From NCBI RefSeq assembly GCF_000312425.1, contig NZ_HE997181.1:2950729-3014728 (forward strand): 64,000 bases of DNA, in the 5' to 3' direction. The DNA comes from Reyranella massiliensis 521 (GTDB lineage: Bacteria; Pseudomonadota; Alphaproteobacteria; Reyranellales; Reyranellaceae). The stretch's first letter is position 1, and every line of letters begins with the position of its first letter. Below the pieces are notes generated by a model that worked only from the letters and a program-made list of their open reading frames with translations, searched no databases and was not told the origin of the DNA. Position numbers and translations under genes: made by a program. This document shows positions 54,867 through 63,935 of the stretch, piece by piece.

Positions 54867-55808
54867 TCAGTACCGAATCCGCGGATCGAGGAAAGCGTAG
54901 GAAATGTCGATGATCAGGTTCACCAGCACCTTGGCGCCGGCAAAGACCAGGATCAGCCCCTGCACCACCGGATAGTCGCGCTTTAGCACGGCATCGACCG
55001 TGAGGCGCCCCAGGCCCGGAATGTTGAACACCGTCTCGGTGATGACGACGCCCGAGATCAGCAACGCGATGCCGATGCCGATCACCGTCACGATGGGCAC
55101 CGCGGCATTCTTCAAGGCGTGCAGCAGCAGCACGCGGTCGGTCGCCAGCCCCTTGGAGTTGGCGGTGCGGATATAATCCTGCGCCAAAACTTCGAGCATC
55201 GAGGCTCGCGTGATGCGGGCGATCAGCGCCATGTAGGTGATGCCCAGCGCCACCGAGGGCAGGATCAGGCTCTCGACAAAGGGCCAGAAGCCCTCCCGGA
55301 TCGGCGAATAGCCCTGCACCGGCAGGAGCTGCCATTGCACGGCAAAGAAGTAGATCAGGATATAGGCCAGCACGAAGGTCGGCATGGCGAAGCCCAGCAC
55401 GGCGAAGGCCATGGCCAGGCGATCGACCAGCTTGCGCGCCTTCCAGGCCGCCACGACGCCGATGGGAACGGCCAATGCCACCGCCACGAACAGGGTCGAG
55501 AGCGTGAGCGCGACCGTCGGCTCCAGCCGCTGGGCGATCAGGCGGGTCACGGCGAGATTCGAGAAGATCGACACGCCCATGTCGCCCTGCAGGAGTTGCC
55601 CGACCCAGACGACGAATTGCTCGACCATCGGCCGGTCGAGTCCGAGCTTGGCGCGCACGGCCGCAATCGACTCGGCCGTCGCGTCGTCGCCGGCGATGAT
55701 CGCAGCGGGATCACCCGGCGCGAACCGCAGCAGGAAAAAGACGAACAGCGCCACCACCGCCATCACCGGCAGGGTGGCGAAGAGACGGCGCACGATATAG
55801 GAGGTCAT
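54867..55808 (-). CDS. dppB: Peptide ABC transporter permease DppB-like
   Basis: 313 residues. A typical first helix and amphipathic opening (MTSYIVRRLFATLPVMAVVA) precede the conserved FLLRFAPGDPAAIIAG. The coupling loop is MLEVLAQDYIRTANSKGLAT, and the C-terminus carries NLIIDISYAFLDPRIRY, the family hallmark. It forms the membrane channel with DppC. Confidence 0.95.
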   Translation of the reverse strand: MTSYIVRRLFATLPVMAVVALFVFFLLRFAPGDPAAIIAGDDATAESIAAVRAKLGLDRPMVEQFVVWVGQLLQGDMGVSIFSNLAVTRLIAQRLEPTVALTLSTLFVAVALAVPIGVVAAWKARKLVDRLAMAFAVLGFAMPTFVLAYILIYFFAVQWQLLPVQGYSPIREGFWPFVESLILPSVALGITYMALIARITRASMLEVLAQDYIRTANSKGLATDRVLLLHALKNAAVPIVTVIGIGIALLISGVVITETVFNIPGLGRLTVDAVLKRDYPVVQGLILVFAGAKVLVNLIIDISYAFLDPRIRY

Positions 55809-55830
55809 GCGCCGTTACGCTTAGCGGATT

Positions 55831-57411
55831 TCACTTCTTGGTAATACCCCAGAGCACGGCGAGGCCGGTGTTCGGCACGACGTTGTCGATCTTGTCGCTG
55901 CGGAAGGCGATCGGCGTATCCCACTGACCGAACGGCAGGAACACGACCTGCTCCATCGCGCGGGTCTGCAGCTCTTTCGCGATCTTCTTGCGCTCCTCCT
56001 CGGTCGCCGCCATGCCGAAAGCATTGCGCAGCTTCTCGACCTCGGGATCGCACGGCCAGCCGAACAGGCCCTTCTCGCAGGCCGCGCCGATCCAGGTGTG
56101 CAGGACCGGATTCGACGAGCCGACGCCGCCCGACGTCGTGACGAAGATGTTCCAACCGCCTTGTGCGGGCGGCTCCTTCTTGGCGCGACGCGTCACGACC
56201 GAGCCCCAGTCCATCGACTGCGCGTCGACGTTGATGCCGGCTTCGCGCATCGCCTGGACCAGCACCTGCGTGGCCGGCGTGATGGTGGCGTGATCGGTAG
56301 CCGAAAGCACGGTGATCGGCTCGCCCTTGTAACCGGCCTCCTTGAGGAGTTGCAGCGCCTTCTTCGGGTTGTACTCCTTCATCAGGTAGCTGCCGCCGTC
56401 GTTCTCGTAGGGGCCGCCGCAGGTCAGCAGTCCTTTGCAGACCCGGTAGAACTTCGGATCGCCGACGATGGTGCGCAGGAAGTCTTCCTGGTTGATCAGG
56501 TAGTACATCGCCTGCCTCGCCTTCACATTGTCGAACGGCGGGTGGAGATGGTTCAGCCGGATCATGCCCTGCGTGCTGTCGATCTTGCCGGTCTTCATCA
56601 GCTTCACGCCGCGTGCCTTCTCGAGCATCGGCAGGAAGTCGTTGGTCGGCTGCTCGTAGAAGTCGATCTCGCCGTTGATCAGCGCCGACATGGTGGTCTG
56701 CGGATCGGAAATCCACACCAGTTCGATGCGATCGACCCCGGGGATCTTGGCGCCGGCGAAGGAGGACGGCGCCTCGGTGCGCGGCACGTAGTCCTTGTTC
56801 TTGAGATAGACGGCCTTGCTGCCCGGGACCCACTGATCCTTGGCAAACATGTAGGGACCGGAGCCGACTGCTTCCTTGACCTGCTGCTGCGGGTCGGTAA
56901 GCGCATCCTTCTCGCGCATGATGGCGGCGATCGAGCTCTGGCTCTTGCCCAGCGACTCCAGCACCATGCCGTAGGGTTCGCGCAGGACCATGGTGAAGGT
57001 CTTGTCGTCGACCGGCTCCATCTTGGTGACGAAACCCATCAGACGCTGGCCGACGCCATCCTTGGCGCCCCAGCGCTTCAGCGAGGCGATCACGTCCTTG
57101 GTCGTAACCGGCGAGCCGTCGTGGAACTTGAGCCCGTCGCGCAGGGTGAAGGTATAGGTGAGCCGGTCGGGGCTGATCTCGTACTTGCCCACCATCTGGG
57201 GCTGCGGCTTCTGGTTGCCGTCGTTGCCGAACAGCGTGTCGTAGATCAGCGCGCCATGGATGTTGGCGATCGTCTGAGTGGTCCACACCGGATCGATGAC
57301 GCGCACATCGGCGTGCATCACCGCCTTGAGCACCTTTTCCTGCGCCTGCACGTCGGCGGCGGCAAAAGGCACGGCCAGCGCGAGCGCACCGGCGAGAATA
57401 CGCCTGAACAT
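55831..57411 (-). CDS. dppA: Peptide ABC transporter substrate-binding protein (SBP family 5)
   Basis: 526 residues. A signal peptide (MFRRILAGALALAVPFAAAD to VQAQ) is followed by the SBP5 layout: IANIHGALIYDTLFGND, YTFTLRDGLKFHDGSPVTTK, and the late domain KARQAMYYLINQEDFL. Family members bind dipeptides, oligopeptides, opines or nickel-chelates. The neighbouring M81 peptidase gene suggests small peptides or cyclic amides. It precedes dppB by 22 bases. Confidence 0.94.
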   Translation of the reverse strand: MFRRILAGALALAVPFAAADVQAQEKVLKAVMHADVRVIDPVWTTQTIANIHGALIYDTLFGNDGNQKPQPQMVGKYEISPDRLTYTFTLRDGLKFHDGSPVTTKDVIASLKRWGAKDGVGQRLMGFVTKMEPVDDKTFTMVLREPYGMVLESLGKSQSSIAAIMREKDALTDPQQQVKEAVGSGPYMFAKDQWVPGSKAVYLKNKDYVPRTEAPSSFAGAKIPGVDRIELVWISDPQTTMSALINGEIDFYEQPTNDFLPMLEKARGVKLMKTGKIDSTQGMIRLNHLHPPFDNVKARQAMYYLINQEDFLRTIVGDPKFYRVCKGLLTCGGPYENDGGSYLMKEYNPKKALQLLKEAGYKGEPITVLSATDHATITPATQVLVQAMREAGINVDAQSMDWGSVVTRRAKKEPPAQGGWNIFVTTSGGVGSSNPVLHTWIGAACEKGLFGWPCDPEVEKLRNAFGMAATEEERKKIAKELQTRAMEQVVFLPFGQWDTPIAFRSDKIDNVVPNTGLAVLWGITKK

Positions 57412-57489
57412 ACGAAAGTCTCCCTTACTCCCCTCACCGAGTATGCAAAGCCGCCGTCGTCCTTGTCCAGCACGACGACGTTGCCGGGG

Positions 57490-58962
57490 TCAGAAGATCA
57501 GCCCGCGCGGCTTTGCATCGGGATCGAGCGGCCAGATCGGGCGCTCGACCTTCTGGTAAGGGACCTTACGATGATCGCGTCGGAGCGGGCCGCTCGATTC
57601 GACATAGATCACCTTCTTGGCGATCGGGCCGTAGGCCGCCATGAAGTGATTGGTCGACTTCACCACCACGATCTTGCGCTCGCGCGGATCGATACCGAGG
57701 TTGGTGAAGAGTTCGAGGCCGGTTGCCTGCGTGCGATTCGCAATCAGTACGACCTCCACGCCGTCGATACGCACGGCGGCGCAATCGCCTACCGAGACCT
57801 GTGTCGGTCCGAAGCTCTGCCAGGCATTGCGCTTGAGTCCGATCACCTCGACCTCAGCATCGACCGGCTGTCCCGAACTCGGCGCGATCTTGCCGCCAAA
57901 GCGGAGGCCTATCTTCGCGCCGAGGCCGGCGTCGAAGCACAGGCGCACGGCAATCGGATCCCAGATCGGGCCGAGACATGCATTCTCGACCTTCTTCTCG
58001 ATCAGATGGCGCAGGATATCGGTATTGTCCGACGGTGCGCCGCCGCCGGCATTGTCGGCGGGATCGGCGATGACCACCGGCAGGTCGTTGAAGGCGACAC
58101 CCTCGCTCACGCCGGCAGCCACGTCGAACGACGGCGGCTGGGTCTTGCCGCGCAGGCTCACCAGCTCTTCGCCAAGGGTTGTCGCCAGCGCATCGGCCTT
58201 CTTCTTGTCGCCGTCCGCAATCACCAGCACGCGCGTACCGATTTCAGGCACGTCGCCGTAGGGAAAGCAGTGGGCGATCGAGACCGACAGGATGCCGTTC
58301 TTGCCCTCCATCGCCTTGATGCGGTCGACCAGGCCGCGCATGGGCTGGAGGGTCGTGGGATAGCTCTGGATCTGCCGGCAGTCGTAGACCGACATCACCG
58401 GCTTCACCTTGCCGCGCAGCGTGGCGAGAACGAGATCGAGGACGTCTTCCGCCCGCTCGACCACATCGGTGTGCGGAAACTCCTTGTAGAGCACGACGAT
58501 GTCGGCGCCGGCGATGCGCTTCAGCGTGAGATGGCAGTGCGGATCCAGTTCCACGCCGATCACGCATTTCGGACCGACGATGGCGCGCGCGCGTTCGATG
58601 ATGTCGCCTTCGACGTCGTCGTAGCCGTGCGCCACCATGGCGCCGTGCAGGCCGAGCAGCAGCCCGTCGACCGGGAGGGCGGCCTTGAGCTGGTCCAGGA
58701 TCTCGTCGCGCATGGTCTCGTAGTCGGCGCGGTTGGTCGTGCCGGCGGGACTGGCGGCAAAGCAGCTTCCTTCGATCAGCTCGAACCCTTCCGCCTTGGC
58801 GCGGGCACGCCCTACGAACAGTGGTGCCGTACACATGCGCGGCGCATCGGCGGGATGTTCGCTGGCCCGGAAGAAGACCGACTCGCGGTAGTTTTCGATG
58901 CTGGTGGGGAGCGGAGAGAAGGTGTTGGTCTCGGTGGCGAGCGTGGCCGTGAACAGACGCAT
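57490..58962 (-). CDS. M81-family (MlrC/microcystinase C-like) metallopeptidase
   Basis: 490 residues with no signal peptide. The N-terminal MlrC domain begins MRLFTATLATETNTFSPLPT and includes DGLLLGLHGAMVAHGYDDVE and GVELDPHCHLTLK, with metal-type His/Glu/Asp residues. The C-terminal domain has NDLPVVIADPADNAGGGAPSDNTD. Characterised relatives open the linear microcystin/amide chain. The natural substrate in most genomes is unknown. Placement beside dppA-dppF suggests it processes an imported peptide or amide. The gene starts 7 bases before the deacetylase stop. Confidence 0.88.
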   Translation of the reverse strand: MRLFTATLATETNTFSPLPTSIENYRESVFFRASEHPADAPRMCTAPLFVGRARAKAEGFELIEGSCFAASPAGTTNRADYETMRDEILDQLKAALPVDGLLLGLHGAMVAHGYDDVEGDIIERARAIVGPKCVIGVELDPHCHLTLKRIAGADIVVLYKEFPHTDVVERAEDVLDLVLATLRGKVKPVMSVYDCRQIQSYPTTLQPMRGLVDRIKAMEGKNGILSVSIAHCFPYGDVPEIGTRVLVIADGDKKKADALATTLGEELVSLRGKTQPPSFDVAAGVSEGVAFNDLPVVIADPADNAGGGAPSDNTDILRHLIEKKVENACLGPIWDPIAVRLCFDAGLGAKIGLRFGGKIAPSSGQPVDAEVEVIGLKRNAWQSFGPTQVSVGDCAAVRIDGVEVVLIANRTQATGLELFTNLGIDPRERKIVVVKSTNHFMAAYGPIAKKVIYVESSGPLRRDHRKVPYQKVERPIWPLDPDAKPRGLIF

Positions 58963-58969
58963 GGAACTC

Positions 58970-59860
58970 CTAGGGGACAGTGCCGGCTGGTAGGGAAATG
59001 CAGTGTCGGGCGATGGCGCCCGGGGTGGTGAGCCAGATCGCGTCGCGCTGGGCGGCGATATGCCGGAGCGCGCGCTTGAGGTGTCGCAGCCGGTGCGGTT
59101 GACCGACGATATAGGCGTGTAATGCCACGCCCATCACGAGCGGCCGCGCTTGCGACAGCTCCATCATTTCGTCGAACTGGTCGACGATGATATCGGCGAA
59201 CTGCTCGGCGCCATCCTTGCGGACAACGATCGAGGGAATGTCGTTCACTTCCTGTGGATAGGGCACAGAGAGGATCTTCTTGCCGTCGCGGCAGCGGAAC
59301 CAGACGGGCTGATCGTCCATGCACCAGTCCAGATGATAGCTGTAGCCGGCATGGGCCAGCACGTCGGGCGTTGCGCGGCTCTGCGATATCCAGGGGCCCA
59401 GCCAGCCTTCCGGGGCCTTCCCCTCTTCGTTCGCGATGCGGCTGGTCACTTCCGCAATGAGCTGGCGCTCCTCGGCCTCGCCCAGGATGCCCTGACGCTC
59501 GGCATTGGTGCGGCCGTGCCCCACGATCTCGTCGCCGCGGGCGCGGCAAGCGGCCACGAGCTGCGGCGCATGATCGTACATGGCGCTGTTCACGAGCGCC
59601 GCCATTGGCAGATCGAGCTGATCGAAGGCGTCGAGCATATACCAGGCGCCGACCCGATTGCCGTAGTCCCGCCAAGCATAATTGAGGACGTCGGGCTGAG
59701 GTCCGGCCGGCACCAGCTCGGCGCCCAGGCCTTCGCCAAAGGTGAAATGTTCGAGATTCAAGGCGAAATAAACAGCCAGCCTGCGGTTATCTGGCCACGC
59801 GTAATCCTTGCGTCCGCGCAGGGGTACGTAGTCGTAGCGATCGTGAGAACGAAGCTTCAT
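58970..59860 (-). CDS. NodB-like polysaccharide deacetylase / PuuE-type amidohydrolase family protein
   Basis: 296 residues from the ATG at 59860. The fold is CE4-like but with the PuuE-type layout: DYGNRVGAWYMLDAFDQLDL, EIVGHGRTNAERQ, EGWLGPWISQSRATPDVLAH and YSYHLDWCMDDQPVWFRCRDG. This pattern is that of cofactor-light allantoinase/uricase-pathway enzymes rather than chitin deacetylases. It lies 7 bases upstream of the M81 gene on the same strand, and the two likely act in one amide-hydrolysing pathway. About 100 bases upstream hold divergent promoters shared with the ABC permease gene. Confidence 0.85.
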   Translation of the reverse strand: MKLRSHDRYDYVPLRGRKDYAWPDNRRLAVYFALNLEHFTFGEGLGAELVPAGPQPDVLNYAWRDYGNRVGAWYMLDAFDQLDLPMAALVNSAMYDHAPQLVAACRARGDEIVGHGRTNAERQGILGEAEERQLIAEVTSRIANEEGKAPEGWLGPWISQSRATPDVLAHAGYSYHLDWCMDDQPVWFRCRDGKKILSVPYPQEVNDIPSIVVRKDGAEQFADIIVDQFDEMMELSQARPLVMGVALHAYIVGQPHRLRHLKRALRHIAAQRDAIWLTTPGAIARHCISLPAGTVP

Positions 59861-59961
59861 CAGCAAAACGTAGCGTCTGATTTGCCGATGGGCTACGATT
59901 TCACCAACGATGAAGAAGCCGCCGGCCTCGCCTGCGGACGATTGTGGGAGGGAATCGAGCG

Positions 59962-61725
59962 TTGACGGCGACGAGTGCTGCTGCATTGCCTGCGTCTGAA
60001 GAGGTCCGTCCGGCGCCCCGCCGGTGGGGGGCGCCATTGTGGGTCGGCGCGCTTCTGATCGTCCTCGCCTTCCTTGTCCTCTATCCACTGCTGATGCTTG
60101 TCTTCGGCGCGCTGAGCGACTCCAATCCGGTGGTCGACGGCTTCGGCGCCTTCCGGCCTTCGGCGAAGCACTTCATTGACGTTCTGGGCAACGAGAACGT
60201 CCACCTCGCCTTTTTCAATGCCCTGGCGGCCTGCGGTGGCGGCACGATCCTTGCCGTGGTGATCGGACTCGCCTTCTCCTGGATCGTCGTGCGCACCGAC
60301 ACGCCCTTCAAGGGTTTCATCGCCGGCGCCAGCATGATCCCACTCTTCGTGCCACCGCTGGTCGCCGGCGTCGCCTGGGGCATCCTGGGCTCGCCGAAGA
60401 CCGGGCTGCTCAACACCGTGCTGAAGTGGAGTGGCATCGATTTCCGCTTCGACTTCTACTCGATGTCGGGCCTGATCCTGGTGTTCGGCATCTACTATGC
60501 GCCTTACGTCTACATGTTCACCGCCTCGGCGCTGCGGAACATGGACCCGAGCCTCGAGGAAGCGTCCGAAGTTTCCGGCGCCTCGGCCTTCACGACATTG
60601 TTCACCGTCACCTTCCCGCTGATTGCGCCGGCGATCCTGGCGGGTTCGCTGCTCTCTTTCGTCGTGATGCTGGGCATCTACGGCGTGCCCGCGGCCCTCG
60701 GTGCGCCGGCCAACATCAGCGTCCTCACGACCTACATCTTCAAGCTCACTGCCTGGAGCCCGCCGCTCTACAACACCGCCGCCGCAGTCGCGATCCTTCT
60801 CATGGTGGTGACGGCGATCCTCGTCTGGGCGCAACAGCGCGTGCTTTCGGGCAAGAGCTTCGCCACCGTGGCCGGCAAGGCTTTCCGGCCACGTGCCCTG
60901 CAGCTTGGCCGCTGGCGCTGGTTCACTTTCAGCCTGGCGCTCCTCTACATCTTCGTGGTCGTCGTGCTGCCGACCCTCGCGTTGATCATCGCCGCCTTCC
61001 GAAAGTTCCTGTTCATCAAGGATTTCGACGCGCTGTTCGACGCCAGGGCCTATAGCTGGGTGCACTTCAACAGCGTGTTCGACAATCCGCTGACCATGCT
61101 GTCGATCTGGAACACCATGAAGGTCGGTGTGCTGACCGCCCTGGTGGGTGGCGCGCTGGCCTTTGCCATCGGCTATACGGTCAACCGCACCCAGGTTTCC
61201 GGCCGCCGCTCGATCGACCTGCTGGCGACCCTGCCCGTGGCTATTCCCGGTCTCGTCGTCGGCGTCGCCTATCTCTGGGCCTGGATCGGTCTGCCCGGCG
61301 GCCTCTACGGTACGATCTGGATTCTGGCGTTGGCTTTCGTCGCGCGCTTCATGCCGGACACCGTGAAGGCGCTCTCGACCTCCTTCATGCAGATCCACAA
61401 GGAACTGGAAGAAGCCGCCTGGATCTGCGGCCGCGGCATGCTCGGCACCATCCGCACCATCGTGCTGCCGTTGGCACGGCCGGGTGTCGTGGCCTCGATG
61501 ACGCTGCTGTTCGTGCTGGCGATCCGCGAGCTGGGCTCGTCGCTCTTCCTCTACACCAGCGACACGACCGTGATGGCGGTGTTGCTGCTCGACTATTACG
61601 AGGGCGGAAACGTCGGCAAGACTGCCGCCTTCAGTCTTGTGCAGACGGTACTGCTGGCCGTGCTGCTCGGAATCACCACCTGGCTTTCCCGCGACGCCGC
61701 GCAGGGCACTGCGAAAGCCGGCTGA
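59962..61725 (+). CDS. Iron(III)-type (FbpB-like) ABC transporter permease, fused double permease
   Basis: About 587 residues. The TTG at 59962 is preferred, with GGGAGGG 9 bases upstream; an in-frame GTG at 59944 is the alternative. Twelve or so helices form two permease halves joined by a soluble linker (WAQQRVLSGKSFATVAGKAF). The two coupling loops are MDPSLEEASEVSGASAFTTL and IHKELEEAAWICGRGMLGTI, each with an EAA-like motif. Such double permeases import Fe(III), thiamine or phosphonates. The binding protein and ATPase genes follow, making a three-gene operon. Confidence 0.9.
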   Translation: MTATSAAALPASEEVRPAPRRWGAPLWVGALLIVLAFLVLYPLLMLVFGALSDSNPVVDGFGAFRPSAKHFIDVLGNENVHLAFFNALAACGGGTILAVVIGLAFSWIVVRTDTPFKGFIAGASMIPLFVPPLVAGVAWGILGSPKTGLLNTVLKWSGIDFRFDFYSMSGLILVFGIYYAPYVYMFTASALRNMDPSLEEASEVSGASAFTTLFTVTFPLIAPAILAGSLLSFVVMLGIYGVPAALGAPANISVLTTYIFKLTAWSPPLYNTAAAVAILLMVVTAILVWAQQRVLSGKSFATVAGKAFRPRALQLGRWRWFTFSLALLYIFVVVVLPTLALIIAAFRKFLFIKDFDALFDARAYSWVHFNSVFDNPLTMLSIWNTMKVGVLTALVGGALAFAIGYTVNRTQVSGRRSIDLLATLPVAIPGLVVGVAYLWAWIGLPGGLYGTIWILALAFVARFMPDTVKALSTSFMQIHKELEEAAWICGRGMLGTIRTIVLPLARPGVVASMTLLFVLAIRELGSSLFLYTSDTTVMAVLLLDYYEGGNVGKTAAFSLVQTVLLAVLLGITTWLSRDAAQGTAKAG

Positions 61726-61767
61726 TCAACTCAACTGACGAAACTAAAGACAATGGAGGATATGCCT

Positions 61768-62796
61768 ATGTATCGCAGGACCATGACCGCAACCGCCATC
61801 GGGTTGGCGCTAGGCCTTGTCGGCCTGCCGGCAGTGGCGCAGAGCCAGTTCGGCTCCAAGGAGCTGATCGCGGCGGCCGAGAAGGAAGGCCAGCTCACGC
61901 TCTACACGGCCGACTTCGCGGAAACGCAGCAGGAAGTCATCAAGGAATTCAACAAGACCTTCCCGAAGATCAAGGTAGCCATGGTCCGCGCACCGGGCGG
62001 CCAGCTCATCACCCGCATCAAGACCGAGGCAGCCGCCGGCAAGCTCGGCGCCGACGTCGTGAACCATTCCGACCGCGGCCTGATGCTGGAGCTCGCCGAC
62101 CTCTTCCAGGACTATGCCCCGCCGAACGCTGCCGACTATCGCCCCGACGCACTGGTCTCGCCCAAGCTGTGGCCGGGCGTCACCCTGGGCTGGGCCATCG
62201 CCTACAACACGCAGCTCGTGAAGAACCCACCCAAGAGCTGGGCCGACCTGCTGAAGCCCGAATACAAGAACAAGCAGATCGGTCAGGTGATCGGACCGTC
62301 GGGTGGCACGACCTGGACGCGCATCATGTTCGAGCGTCAGGTCATGGGCGAAGACTACTGGAAGAAGCAGGCCGAACTCGGCATCGCGCTCTATCCGTCG
62401 GGCGCCCCGCTCTCCGACGCGCTGGTGCGCGGCGAAGTCTCGATCGCGCCCCTGCTCTACAACATCATCTACACGAAGATCGTCGACGGCGCTCCGGCCG
62501 AAGCCATCTTCGCCCCCGAAGGCGTGCCCATCGTCCCCTACGCCGACGGCATCACCAAGGCGTCGAAGAACCCGAATGCCGCGAAGCTGTTCATGAACTG
62601 GCGTCTCTCCAAGGAAGGTCAGGCGTTCATGATCAACAAGCTCGGCAACATCACCTCTCTCAAGGAGCCGCCGGCCTTCCCGAAGGGCTGGGACCCCAAG
62701 AAGATCAAGGTCTGGGTGCCGAACTTCGAGCAGTTCTCCAAGCTGCGCGCGACCTGGATCGAGGAGTGGAACAAGACCTACGGTTATCGCCAGTGA
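61768..62796 (+). CDS. ABC transporter substrate-binding protein (FbpA/AfuA-like)
   Basis: 342 residues. The ATG at 61768 has GGAGGA 7 bases upstream, better than the in-frame ATGs at 61753 and 61762. A signal peptide (MYRRTMTATAIGLALGLVGL to AVAQ) precedes SKELIAAAEKEGQLTLYTAD, the family-1 opening. GWAIAYNTQLVKNPPKSW and the C-terminal hinge IKVWVPNFEQFSKLRATW follow. The ligand is not fixed by sequence: the relatives bind Fe(III), 2-aminoethylphosphonate or thiamine. No clear pair of iron-binding tyrosines was identified. Confidence 0.9.
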   Translation: MYRRTMTATAIGLALGLVGLPAVAQSQFGSKELIAAAEKEGQLTLYTADFAETQQEVIKEFNKTFPKIKVAMVRAPGGQLITRIKTEAAAGKLGADVVNHSDRGLMLELADLFQDYAPPNAADYRPDALVSPKLWPGVTLGWAIAYNTQLVKNPPKSWADLLKPEYKNKQIGQVIGPSGGTTWTRIMFERQVMGEDYWKKQAELGIALYPSGAPLSDALVRGEVSIAPLLYNIIYTKIVDGAPAEAIFAPEGVPIVPYADGITKASKNPNAAKLFMNWRLSKEGQAFMINKLGNITSLKEPPAFPKGWDPKKIKVWVPNFEQFSKLRATWIEEWNKTYGYRQ

Positions 62797-63899
62797 GCTC
62801 CGCTCTTCTCATCGAGAACCTCGTAAAGCGGTTCGCGGCGGGCAAACCCGCCGTGGACGGGGTGAACTTCGACGTACCGGCCGGCGAGATCGTGGTGCTG
62901 CTGGGGCCTTCGGGCTGCGGCAAGACCACGACCTTGCGCTGCGTCGCCGGTCTCGAACACCCAACCGGCGGCCGCATCTCGATCGGCGGCCGGGTCGTGT
63001 CGGAACCCGAGCGCAATCTGCTGGTGTCACCGCGCGAGCGCGACATCGGCATGGTGTTCCAGTCCTACGCCGTCTGGCCGCACATGACGGTGAAGCAGAA
63101 CGTAGCCTATCCACTGAAGCACCGTCGCAGCAGCAACGGCAGTGGGAACGTCGACACGAAAGTGCACGAGACGCTCGAGCTGGTCGGTCTCGGCGACTAT
63201 GCCGAACGGCCTGTGACGTCGCTGTCAGGTGGCCAGATGCAGCGTGTTGCGCTGGCGCGCAGCCTGGTCTACCGGCCGCAGCTCCTGCTGCTCGACGAGC
63301 CGCTCTCCAATCTCGATGCCAAGCTGCGCATCCGGCTGCGCGACGAACTGCGGCGCATTTTGAAGCAGACCGGCATGACCGGACTCTACGTCACGCACGA
63401 TCAGGCCGAGGCCGTGGTACTGGGCGACCGCATCGGCGTCATGCGCGACGGCAAGCTGCTGCAGATGGCTCCGCCCGGAGAGATCTACAATAGGCCGGCG
63501 GACTCCTTCGTCGCCAACTTCACCGGCGCGTCGAACGTGCTGTTGGGCAAAGTGTTGGAACGCCAGGGCGAACGCGCGACCATCGATCTCGGCGCGGCCG
63601 GCCGAATCGAAGCCTGGACGCCGCAGACCCTCGCCGCCGGCGATCGCGCGCGCGTGGCCCTGCGCGCCGAGAATATCCGCCTCGGCGAGCGCGGCCCCAC
63701 AAACGCCTTCACCGGCCGCGTCGTCGAACGCCGCTACCAGGGCATGCAGACGGTCTACGACGTCGAGTTCGGCGGCCAGAAGCTCGAAGTGCTGGAACTC
63801 GGCACGGCGGCCCGCCATCAGGACGGCGAAGTCGCTCTTACCCTGCCGCCCGATACCTGCTGGGCCTATCGCGACGAAGGTCAATCCGCGATCGACTGA
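62793..63899 (+). CDS. ABC transporter ATP-binding protein (FbpC/PotA-like)
   Basis: 368 residues, starting at a GTG that overlaps the binding-protein stop (GTGA). Walker A is GPSGCGKTTTLRC, with the Q-loop FQSYAVWPHMTV, signature LSGGQMQRVALARSL, Walker B LLLLDEPLSNLD and H-loop YVTHDQAEAV. A C-terminal TOBE-like domain (about 245-368) follows. It powers the double permease. A perfect 11-bp hairpin lies ten bases past the stop. Confidence 0.94.
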   Translation: MSSALLIENLVKRFAAGKPAVDGVNFDVPAGEIVVLLGPSGCGKTTTLRCVAGLEHPTGGRISIGGRVVSEPERNLLVSPRERDIGMVFQSYAVWPHMTVKQNVAYPLKHRRSSNGSGNVDTKVHETLELVGLGDYAERPVTSLSGGQMQRVALARSLVYRPQLLLLDEPLSNLDAKLRIRLRDELRRILKQTGMTGLYVTHDQAEAVVLGDRIGVMRDGKLLQMAPPGEIYNRPADSFVANFTGASNVLLGKVLERQGERATIDLGAAGRIEAWTPQTLAAGDRARVALRAENIRLGERGPTNAFTGRVVERRYQGMQTVYDVEFGGQKLEVLELGTAARHQDGEVALTLPPDTCWAYRDEGQSAID

Positions 63900-63908
63900 A
63901 TCGCGAGC

Positions 63909-63935
63909 GCGTCCGCGAAATTTATTCGCGGACGC
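63909..63935. terminator. Perfect 11-bp hairpin after the FbpC-like gene
   Basis: GCGTCCGCGAA-ATTTA-TTCGCGGACGC forms an 11-bp perfect stem with a 5-base loop, starting ten bases after the stop codon. There is no T-run after it, so it may act as a weak or bidirectional terminator or mRNA 3' stabiliser. The remaining bases to 64000 show no gene start that I can support. Confidence 0.55.

Noticed and set aside
57450..57480. CGTCGT/ACGACG inverted repeat between dppA and the M81 gene
   Set aside because: Six-base arms of common GC-rich codon sequence with an 11-base loop and no T-run; not distinguishable from chance.
56098..59031. 977-codon plus-strand open frame across dppA and the M81 gene
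   Set aside because: Antisense shadow spanning two real genes, with His/Arg/Ala-rich sequence and no domain.
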